A program made the position numbers and the translations under genes. From assembly GCA_003162255.1 (NCBI GenBank), contig PMMJ01000235.1, positions 1 through 5,102 on the forward strand: DNA of 5,102 nucleotides. Reading direction: 5' to 3'. This document shows positions 1 to 5,083 of the stretch, piece after piece. How positions within the stretch are numbered: position 1 is the first letter of the stretch; each line of letters starts with the position of its first letter. Source of the stretch: Acidobacteriaceae bacterium. GTDB lineage: Bacteria > Acidobacteriota > Terriglobia > Terriglobales > Acidobacteriaceae. The notes below the pieces were generated by a model, which was not told where the DNA came from, did no database searches, and worked only from the letters and a program-made list of their open reading frames with translations.

Positions 1-8
1 ATCAGAAC

Positions 9-37
9 TTGTTCAGACGTTCCTTAGTTGTTCTAAT
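9..37 (+). promoter_or_regulatory. candidate sigma-70-type promoter for the kelch gene
   Basis: TTGTTC (9-14) is followed after 17 bases by TCTAAT (32-37). The -10 box matches TATAAT at 5 of 6 positions, while the -35 box matches TTGACA at only 3 of 6. Transcription would start near 44 and leave a leader of about 48 bases before the ATG at 92. A second TTGTTC at 28-33 has no -10 box at the right distance. This is a visual consensus match only, and promoter rules in this phylum are not well defined. Confidence 0.35.
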
Positions 38-78
38 CAAGAGTCATAGTGTCAGCCTTAACAGTGATTTCACTTTTT

Positions 79-84
79 GGAGGA
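79..84 (+). promoter_or_regulatory. ribosome binding site of the kelch gene
   Basis: GGAGGA lies 7 bases before the ATG at 92. It fixes the start at 92 rather than at the in-frame TTG at 77, which overlaps the Shine-Dalgarno itself. Starting at 92 also puts a typical signal peptide at the exact N-terminus. Confidence 0.7.
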
Positions 85-91
85 TTTAGTT

Positions 92-1195
92 ATGCGCTTG
101 AAATTCTGGTTTTCGACACTCTGTGTCGGGTTGGTGCTTGCACTTGGTTGCAACGCCGTGGCTCAAAGCGGAACTTTTACCACCACTGGAAGTCTCAACA
201 CACCGCGCGACTCCCAGACAGCAAACCTACTGGCAAATGGCATGGTCCTGATTGCGGGAGGTTACGATGCAGGTTACAGCCTTGCCACCGCGCAGCTATA
301 CAACCCCTCAACGGGGGTATTCACTTCCACCGGCAGCTTGAACCAACCGCGCTACGGGGCCACGGGGACTCTGCTCGCAAACGGCACGGTTTTGATCGCG
401 GGAGGCCTGGACTGGACTGCTAGCGGCGGTGATGTAGGTCCCCTTGCGAGTGCGGAGCTGTACAACCCCTCGACAGGGAAGTTCACCCTGACCGGCAGTA
501 TGCATGTGGCGCGCTGGCAGCCCACGGCGACGCTGCTGCAAAACGGGTCGGTGCTAATCGCGGGCGGCGACAATAATAACGGCGAGATTGCGAGTGCGGA
601 GCTGTACAACCCCTCGACGGGAAAGTTCACCCTGACCGGCAGCATGAGCACGGCGCGCACCCAACACACGGCAACGCTGCTGACAAACGGTGAGGTTCTG
701 ATCGCGGGAGGTTCCGGCAGCAGTGGCGGCATTGCCAGTGCGGAGCTGTACACTCCCTCAACAGGAAAGTTCGCCCTGACCGGCAGCATGACCACGGTTC
801 GATACCAGCAAACGGCAACGCTGCTGGCAAACGGCTCGGTCCTAATCGCGGGGGGCTACAATGGTGGCGAGCTTGTCAGCGCGGAGCTGTACACGCCCTC
901 TACAGGGAAATTCGCGTTGACCGGCAGCATGAACGCGGCGCGCGCCCTACACACGGCAACGCTGCTGGCAAGCGGCGAGGTCCTGATCGCGGGGGGTATC
1001 TCTACGGGGTTCACCGGCGAGCTTGCCAGCGCTGAGCTGTACAACTCCACGACAGGAAGATTCACCTTGACTGGCAGCATGGCTACGGCGCGCGACTCTC
1101 ACACGGCAACGCTCCTGACAAACGGTGAGGTTCTCGTCGCAGGAGGTTTCAATAGCAGTGGCGACACTGCCAGTGCGGAGCTCTACCACCCGTAA
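92..1195 (+). CDS. exported seven-kelch-repeat beta-propeller protein, probably C-terminally truncated
   Basis: The product is 367 residues. Residues 1-24 form a signal peptide: Arg2 and Lys4, then a hydrophobic core, with a likely signal peptidase I site after AVA (22-24). The lone LALGC stretch does not fit a lipobox well. Seven kelch-type repeats follow, starting at residues 29, 77, 131, 179, 227, 274 and 324 (47-54 residues each). Each reads roughly FTLTGSM..AR..HTATLL, then NG.VLIAGG, then SAELYNPSTGK, giving seven diglycine (AGG) motifs. The last repeat stops at SAELYHP and lacks its outer strand; the unpaired first strand, GTFTTTGSL at 27-35, could close the ring. Kelch repeats fold into beta-propellers used for binding or, in galactose oxidase, catalysis. 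No catalytic residues can be assigned here. In frame beyond the TAA there is a decayed Ig-like domain, so the ancestral protein was probably longer. Whether the short form is functional is unknown. The gene stands alone and converges on the SBBP gene. Confidence 0.85.
   Translation: MRLKFWFSTLCVGLVLALGCNAVAQSGTFTTTGSLNTPRDSQTANLLANGMVLIAGGYDAGYSLATAQLYNPSTGVFTSTGSLNQPRYGATGTLLANGTVLIAGGLDWTASGGDVGPLASAELYNPSTGKFTLTGSMHVARWQPTATLLQNGSVLIAGGDNNNGEIASAELYNPSTGKFTLTGSMSTARTQHTATLLTNGEVLIAGGSGSSGGIASAELYTPSTGKFALTGSMTTVRYQQTATLLANGSVLIAGGYNGGELVSAELYTPSTGKFALTGSMNAARALHTATLLASGEVLIAGGISTGFTGELASAELYNSTTGRFTLTGSMATARDSHTATLLTNGEVLVAGGFNSSGDTASAELYHP
176..1192 (+). repeat. seven tandem kelch-repeat units visible at DNA level
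   Basis: Measured from the F codon of each repeat, unit lengths are 144, 162, 144, 144, 141, 150 and a final 132 bases. Units 3-6 are close at the nucleotide level, for example the shared stretch CCTGACCGGCAG. Units 3 and 5 both have NGSVL with the codon CTA for Leu. Units 4 and 6 have GEVL with CTG. This alternation suggests that a two-repeat block was duplicated. Unit 7 resembles unit 4 around ACAAACGGTGAGGTTCT. Unit 2 carries a 6-residue insertion before its third strand. Confidence 0.85.
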
Positions 1196-1327
1196 GTGAT
1201 CATTGCTTCATCGGCGAACCCGTAGACATACGGCTCACCGATGACGGTCACGGTCGGGTTGTCAGACGCGACTGAGGTGGTGACGTTCTTGGGCAAGAAC
1301 GCGGTGCTGGCCTGCATCACTCACGAA
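1196..1327 (+). pseudogene. decayed Ig-like domain, former C-terminal extension of the kelch gene
   Basis: Read in the kelch frame past its TAA, this stretch gives VIIASSANP, a TAG stop (1223-1225), TYGSPMTVTVGLSDAT, EVVTFLGKNAVL and ACIT. The pattern SANP.TYG..-TVTV-..AT-.VTF-...VL is that of bacterial Ig-like group 3 (Big_3_5-type) repeats, whose common form is SANPSTYG...GTVTF.DG..LGTA. The TAG sits exactly where Ser is usual and is one base from TCG. About 40 of the roughly 90 residues expected for the domain remain. Similarity fades near 1320, just before the inverted repeat. Kelch arrays followed by Ig-like domains are a familiar layout in Acidobacteriota proteins (recalled, not searched). 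The two in-frame stops point to decay rather than readthrough. Confidence 0.6.
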
Positions 1328-1331
1328 GTTG

Positions 1332-1409
1332 AGACAAGAGAAGCCTCTTCTGCTACAAACATGTTGTTGAGACATTGTTTGCGATAGCAGAAGAGGCTTC
1401 TGCGTGTCT
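1332..1409. repeat. imperfect inverted repeat (hairpin) between convergent genes; possible bidirectional terminator
   Basis: A perfect 16-bp inverted repeat pairs AGAAGCCTCTTCTGCT (1339-1354) with its complement at 1386-1401, and the stem extends by A1355-T1385. Beyond a 3-base bulge (1382-1384), CAAAC (1356-1360) pairs with GTTTG (1377-1381). On the outer side AGACA (1332-1336) pairs with TGTCT (1405-1409) across a small internal loop. About 27 pairs form in total. It lies between the kelch stop (1195) and the SBBP stop (1433), where a shared terminator would be expected. Neither side has a T-run after the stem, so intrinsic termination is uncertain; RNA 3'-end protection or a small repeat element are alternatives. 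The 9-mer GTTGAGACA also occurs directly repeated at 1328-1336 and 1366-1374. Confidence 0.75.
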
Positions 1410-1432
1410 AATGAGCGAGAAGCTCGGTCGCG

Positions 1433-4400
1433 TCAGATCACGTTGATCGTCACCGGAGCGGTGTGCGCATCTCCCCCTCCGGCAGTGCCCGTGATGGTGA
1501 AGTTGTAGGGTCCAGCGCCTGTACCGGTGGTTGTGGTTGTGCTGCTGCTGGACGAACCACAGGCCGACTGCAGCAGGATCGCGCCGGCAATCATGGCGAG
1601 GATGACTCCGATCATCCAGCGGCGACGCTTGCGGCCGGCACCGATGCCGAGCCCCACCAGGCTTAGGCCGCCGATGGGGAGCCAAGTGACGTAGAACGAG
1701 CCGCGGCGGAGCAGGCTGCCAGTGTTCACGGGGCGAGCCACGGTTGCGATGCTCAGAGTCGTGTATCCGCAGCCGTTCCCGGCAAGAGTGACGGTGGTGG
1801 GGTTGAAGGTGGGACTGGGTGAGGTAACGATGGAAGGCGAACTGGTCTGGCTGGGGGTGATCGTGCCGCTATATCCGTACTGCAGATTCAGGGGACAAAA
1901 CTTGACCACGATGGTGGCAGTCTTGCCAGCGTCGATGGTGGGGGTCTGGGCATAGGCGGTGATCCCGAAGTCGACGACTGGGTCGATCTGTTGATTGTTG
2001 GCTTGGACCGGGCCATTGTTTGCGCTAACGTTGACTGAAACACTGACTTGCGGAAGATTGCCGGTAACGGACGGGGTGGCGTCGACTTGAACGGTTGCCG
2101 GGGTGCAGGGAGTTGTCGAGCATACAACCAGAGTCGGAATGGTGCAGGTGATCGAACCTCCGACTGCGGTGTCGCAGTTTCCAGTGCCGCCTGTGACTGT
2201 GGCTTTGGGAGGTCCCGATAGCTGGCCGACGTTCGCGACTACGGCGTTGACAGTCACGTTGGACGCGGTGTCGGGTCCGTTGTTGACAATGTCAAAAGTA
2301 AACTCAGCTTGGTTTCCAAGGGCGACGGGCAAGGGCGTTGGACTGCTGGTGGAGTTGGTCAGCAGGAGTGTGCTCTTAGCTCCTAGCTGGCTTACGAACG
2401 CATTCGGCAAAGTACCATTCAAAGTTCCCTGGTAGGGCGGCGGGTAGGGTGTCGGGGAAGTGGGAAAATCCGTAGACACGGTTGTGCCGGCAACGTAAGT
2501 GGCGTTGAAGGTGTCGAGTGCGACTGCAGTGCCCTGATCCAACTGGCTGCCCCCCAAACAGGTCGCGTAGTTGCCGACGACCGTTCCCGAGGTTGCTATC
2601 AGCGCCACGAAGGCGTCTCCGGGAAGGGTGCAGGACTGTAGGGGCTCTGTTGTGGGGAAGTTGGTCGTGGATGTGGTGCTGCCCACCACGTGGACCGCCC
2701 CCGACGAGTCCACCAGGATGGCATTGCCGACGTCCGCGCCGGACCCACCCAAATAGGTGAAGTAGGTCAGCGGATACGTCGACCCGCTCTGTGTGCCGAT
2801 CTTGGCGATGAAGGCGTCGCCCGCACCGCCATAACCTGTCGGCTGAAAGGAACTGGTGGTGTTGGGCCAGGCGTTTGAGAAGGTCGAGCCGGTGATGTAG
2901 GCGTTGCTGCTGGTGTCCACCGCGATGGCGAGACCGCTCTCGTTATCAGCACCGCCCAGATAAGTGGCGTAGATCAGGCTGGATTGGCCATCCACATTCG
3001 GGTTGAACTTGGCGACGATAGCGTCGGTACTGGTGGACGGAGTAGTGCTGCATCCAGTGGTTTGACCGGTTTGGTTGAGGCAGGCCTGCCAGGCATCGAG
3101 AAGAATCGGCACGCTGCCTGTCCCTGTCGTGGGAAGCATGTTGGTCGTGCCGGTGATGTACATGTTGACGGTGCTGCTGCTGTTCGGGTCCACGGCAATG
3201 CCGCCGCCCGCGGCAATTAAGCCAATGGGACTGCCGCTGCCGAAGTAGGTGGAATAGATCATGCTGGTGGTGCCGCTGCTGTTGGTGTTGATCTTGCTGG
3301 CGAAGAATTGGGGGTCTCCGGAACCGGCGGTTGCCTGCGAAAACAATTGATAGGCGTTGGGGTTCGCGGGGAAGTAGTGGCTGGCGGGGTCGGTGGAGGT
3401 GGTGTTGCCGGTGACGTAGGCGTTGCAGGCTTGTTGGTTGCATCCGCCGTCGATGGCGAGGCCGGTGACAAAATCAGCGCCATTGCCCGAGAGATAGGTG
3501 GAATAGGCGAGAGTGTAAACAAAGGTGATGGGGTTGCCCTGCGTCTGGGTCGCGACTATCTTACTGAAGAATCCGTGCGTCCCCACCTCCTCGGGCGAGG
3601 TTTGGAAGGCGTTGGCCGTGGTAGGAAAGGAAGAATCGGAGGAAGCGGTCGTACCGGCAACGTAGATATTGGCGTCGGCATCGACCGCGATTCCCGCCAG
3701 AAGGTCAGTTCCCGAACTGCCCAGGTACGTTGCATACACTAACTGTGACGTGCCCGTCGATGCCAGCGGATTGATTTTGGCAATAAATATGTTTCGCTGG
3801 CCTGAGAGCTGCGACTGATACGGCGGGTCGCTTGGATTGGGCGGGAAAAAGTATGTTGAGTCGGTCGAGCCCGCGAGATAAATATTCAGGGCGGGGTCGA
3901 CCGCTACTTTTACCAGGGCCTGGGTGCCGGTGCCGCCGAGGTAGGTCGAATAGGCCAAGGCCGGATCGATAACGAGTTCACGGCTGTGGTCGTAGTCTCC
4001 GACGGTGAACCCGATTTTGTTGCCGGCGAGCTGGCGGAAACTTCCCGTGATCGTTTTCTCGGCATTTCCCGAGGGCGCGGCGGGCTGATAGATGTGAGGT
4101 GCGCGGAAGCGAACGTCTCCGTTGCCGGTGGAGAGGATGAGATCGCCGGAATCGCCCGAATCCCCCGAAACGATGCGCGCGGAAGCGCCCGTGAAGCTCA
4201 GCGCAATCTGGTTTGGGTCGGAGCCGGGAGCGACGCGGAAGTCGTATTCGAGTTGTCCCTGATTGCCGTAATAAACCAGGTCGACACCGGGATAAACCGA
4301 CTGATACTCGACGCGGGCAAACTGCGGAATGTCACGATGCCACTTGGAAGGATCGTTGCCAATGAAGTAGCTGCTCTTGCCCGGCAGCGGCGAAGCGCCG

Positions 4401-4783
4401 GAAACACGGGGTGAAGCGTTCGCTCCCGCCAGACGCATGCGAATCACCGACGGGGATGCGGGCTGAGAACTGACAGCTGACGGCTGAGGGCTGACGGCTG
4501 GCGACTGAAGCTCCAGCACGGCTTCGTCGGCGGTCAGAAACAGGCCATAGCCGGAGCCGCGCGCGAGGAACTTGACTTGAGGAGCGGTCTGGCCCTGGTT
4601 GGGCTCGAAGAACATTGGCAGCGAGAACGACTTCGGAAGCGACTTCGACAATGACCTCGAAGACAGCGAATTTTGGGCGGCAGGCTGCGTCCCGCTGGCA
4701 TTGGCGGCATGTACTGCGGTTCCGAAACAGAACACGACGCTTGCGGTGGCGAGCACGGCTGCCGCCAGAAACGCAACCCTCAT
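1433..4783 (-). CDS. exported SBBP-repeat seven-bladed beta-propeller protein with DUF11/Ig-like domains and C-terminal membrane tail
   Basis: The product is 1116 residues from the ATG at 4783. Residues 1-26 are a signal peptide with likely cleavage after VHA. Residues 27-56 are a Ser/Lys-rich linker. Residues about 57-275 form the domain usual before SBBP repeats (DUF7948-like), with FEPNQGQ, YFIGNDPSKW, YPGVDLVYYG and LEYDF. Seven SBBP repeats begin at 276, 348, 425, 508, 603, 672 and 738. They have the form YSTYLGG..., AVD...AYV.GST, and each is followed by a DAF[IV]AK-like strand, ending near 800. A DUF11-type domain (NNGPDTASNVTV) covers about 803-905 and an Ig-like module about 938-1015. 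The C-terminus has hydrophobic 1031-1050, RKRRR 1051-1055, hydrophobic 1056-1074, then ACGSSSS and a short Thr/Gly-rich tail. Mature-part cysteines come in near pairs (448/453, 568/578, 870/880, 888/893), fitting disulfides outside the cytoplasm. SBBP propellers are presumed binding modules; no activity is known to me. An in-frame GTG at 4858 with a strong Shine-Dalgarno is the main alternative start and would add 25 residues. Confidence 0.9.
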   Translation of the reverse strand: MRVAFLAAAVLATASVVFCFGTAVHAANASGTQPAAQNSLSSRSLSKSLPKSFSLPMFFEPNQGQTAPQVKFLARGSGYGLFLTADEAVLELQSPAVSPQPSAVSSQPASPSVIRMRLAGANASPRVSGASPLPGKSSYFIGNDPSKWHRDIPQFARVEYQSVYPGVDLVYYGNQGQLEYDFRVAPGSDPNQIALSFTGASARIVSGDSGDSGDLILSTGNGDVRFRAPHIYQPAAPSGNAEKTITGSFRQLAGNKIGFTVGDYDHSRELVIDPALAYSTYLGGTGTQALVKVAVDPALNIYLAGSTDSTYFFPPNPSDPPYQSQLSGQRNIFIAKINPLASTGTSQLVYATYLGSSGTDLLAGIAVDADANIYVAGTTASSDSSFPTTANAFQTSPEEVGTHGFFSKIVATQTQGNPITFVYTLAYSTYLSGNGADFVTGLAIDGGCNQQACNAYVTGNTTSTDPASHYFPANPNAYQLFSQATAGSGDPQFFASKINTNSSGTTSMIYSTYFGSGSPIGLIAAGGGIAVDPNSSSTVNMYITGTTNMLPTTGTGSVPILLDAWQACLNQTGQTTGCSTTPSTSTDAIVAKFNPNVDGQSSLIYATYLGGADNESGLAIAVDTSSNAYITGSTFSNAWPNTTSSFQPTGYGGAGDAFIAKIGTQSGSTYPLTYFTYLGGSGADVGNAILVDSSGAVHVVGSTTSTTNFPTTEPLQSCTLPGDAFVALIATSGTVVGNYATCLGGSQLDQGTAVALDTFNATYVAGTTVSTDFPTSPTPYPPPYQGTLNGTLPNAFVSQLGAKSTLLLTNSTSSPTPLPVALGNQAEFTFDIVNNGPDTASNVTVNAVVANVGQLSGPPKATVTGGTGNCDTAVGGSITCTIPTLVVCSTTPCTPATVQVDATPSVTGNLPQVSVSVNVSANNGPVQANNQQIDPVVDFGITAYAQTPTIDAGKTATIVVKFCPLNLQYGYSGTITPSQTSSPSIVTSPSPTFNPTTVTLAGNGCGYTTLSIATVARPVNTGSLLRRGSFYVTWLPIGGLSLVGLGIGAGRKRRRWMIGVILAMIAGAILLQSACGSSSSSTTTTTGTGAGPYNFTITGTAGGGDAHTAPVTINVI
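2384..3958 (-). repeat. seven SBBP repeats forming one predicted propeller
   Basis: Seven degenerate units encode residues 276-800 of the SBBP protein, each with a TYLGG-like strand and an AVD..N.YV.G[ST]T strand. Spacing is uneven (72, 77, 83, 95, 69, 66 and about 63 residues) because blades 3 and 4 carry insertions that include the Cys pairs 448/453 and 568/578. Blade 7 is the most divergent, with NYATCLGG in place of LxYxTYLGG. Unlike the kelch repeats, these units are not alike at the DNA level, so this array is old. Confidence 0.85.
4142..4168 (-). repeat. 9-bp x3 tandem repeat in the SBBP gene
   Basis: On the coding strand the units are TCGGGGGAT, TCGGGCGAT and TCCGGCGAT, which encode SGD three times (residues 206-214). 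The repeat lies in a loop of the N-terminal domain between two strand-like segments (ARIV and LILSTG). A slippage origin is likely. Confidence 0.8.
4461..4509 (-). repeat. heptamer tandem array (7 x 7 bp, TCAG core) inside the SBBP coding region
   Basis: Read on the coding strand from 4509 to 4461 the units are TTCAGTC, GCCAGCC, GTCAGCC, CTCAGCC, GTCAGCT, GTCAGTT and CTCAGCC, consensus [GC]TCAGCC. As 7 is not a multiple of 3, the protein period is 7 residues per 21 bp: SPAVSPQ, PSAVSSQ, PAS (within residues 92-110). The array sits between VLELQ and VIRMRL in the N-terminal domain, where a short loop is expected. Total length is 49 bp; with its flanks the reading frame stays open. Confidence 0.85.
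4625..4660 (-). repeat. 12-bp x3 tandem repeat in the SBBP gene
   Basis: Coding-strand units are TCGAGGTCATTG, TCGAAGTCGCTT and CCGAAGTCGTTC, encoding SRSL, SKSL and PKSF (residues 42-53). They make up most of the basic, Ser-rich linker between the signal peptide and the first folded domain. Confidence 0.75.
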
Positions 4784-4788
4784 CGAAC

Positions 4789-4793
4789 TTCCT
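4789..4793 (-). promoter_or_regulatory. ribosome binding site for the ATG at 4783
   Basis: AGGAA on the - strand, with AGGA ending 6 bases before the ATG (4783-4781), supports this start. The signal peptide MRVAFLAAAVLATAS begins directly at this ATG, which is the main reason for preferring it. Confidence 0.55.
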
Positions 4794-4862
4794 GCCTTTT
4801 TCACTGCCACCGAACATCTCACCGAACCTCCAACCGACACAGGGTAATTCCGATTCACGAAG

Positions 4863-4869
4863 CTCCTCC
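4863..4869 (-). promoter_or_regulatory. strong Shine-Dalgarno for an alternative in-frame GTG start at 4858
   Basis: GGAGGAG on the - strand, with its GGAGG core 6 bases before a GTG at 4858-4856, is a better ribosome binding site than the one for the ATG at 4783. Starting there adds 25 residues (MNRNYPVSVGG...) before the signal peptide, giving 1141 residues with an unusually long polar n-region. It could be the true start, or it could be a chance purine-rich stretch in the leader. Confidence 0.4.
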
Positions 4870-4986
4870 GATTTCCCAATTTTGCGGGGTGAGAACAAGA
4901 ATGGCACACAAACACCGCTGCGGCTTGACACCCTTAGAAAGCAGATGCGCACCCGTCACCAAAACTGGGATTGAACCAAACAAATA

Positions 4987-5014
4987 CTTTTACATTCAAC
5001 AGATACGCTGTCAA
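4987..5014 (-). promoter_or_regulatory. candidate sigma-70-type promoter of the SBBP gene
   Basis: On the - strand a perfect TTGACA (5014-5009) is followed after 16 bases by TAAAAG (4992-4987), which matches TATAAT at 4 of 6 positions. A 17-base spacer to AAAAGT with an upstream TG is an alternative reading. Transcription would begin near 4980, leaving a leader of about 120 bases to the GTG or 197 bases to the ATG. Confidence 0.4.
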
Positions 5015-5028
5015 GCGGGGCAGACAGC
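5007..5028. promoter_or_regulatory. dyad symmetry over the -35 box, possible operator
   Basis: GCTGTC (5007-5012) and GACAGC (5023-5028) form a perfect 6-bp inverted repeat around a 10-base centre. It overlaps the TTGACA of the candidate SBBP promoter, a position typical of repressor sites. It is not a LexA box of the CTGT-N8-ACAG type, as the gap between CTGT and ACAG is 12. A 6-bp dyad can arise by chance. Confidence 0.25.
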
Positions 5029-5062
5029 ATGGGCCAGGTAGTGAGAAGCGGAAAGCGGGGCA
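5013..5062 (+). repeat. direct repeat of AAGCGGGGCA, 40 bp apart
   Basis: AAGCGGGGCA occurs at 5013-5022 (the centre of the dyad) and again at 5053-5062. The 40-base offset is close to four helical turns, so the copies would face the same side of the DNA. Either a pair of binding sites or coincidence. Confidence 0.3.
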
Positions 5063-5083
5063 AATGGTTGCAAAGAAAAAGGT

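Noticed and set aside
352..795. 147-residue antisense frame within the kelch gene, with internal repeats
   Set aside because: Its repeats mirror the kelch DNA repeats. An open antisense frame is expected from a repeated GC-rich sequence that lacks stops in one unit.
1193..1225. Programmed stop-codon readthrough joining kelch and Ig domains
   Set aside because: Two different stops (TAA and TAG) occur within 33 bases and the downstream domain is incomplete. Decay is simpler.
1183..1320. 45-codon - strand frame (GTG at 1320) with high GC at third positions
   Set aside because: It is antisense to the decayed Ig-like extension of the kelch gene, which explains its coding-like composition. It has no good Shine-Dalgarno and no recognisable product.
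3308..3742. 144-residue Gly/Val-rich + strand frame
   Set aside because: Antisense to SBBP repeats, with low-complexity composition typical of a shadow frame and no domain.
4332..4952. 206-residue frame on the - strand overlapping the 5' part of the SBBP gene
   Set aside because: It lies in another frame of the same strand across an SBBP region with clear domain motifs. Its translation is Arg/Ser-rich with no domain.
4955..4985. tRNA-like TTGGTTCAATCCCAG on the - strand, resembling a T-arm
   Set aside because: No acceptor, D-arm or anticodon stem can be folded around it, and the upstream sequence is AT-rich promoter-like DNA.
5007..5028. LexA (SOS) box
   Set aside because: The half-sites CTGT and ACAG are separated by 12 bases instead of the 8 of the classical CTGT-N8-ACAG box.
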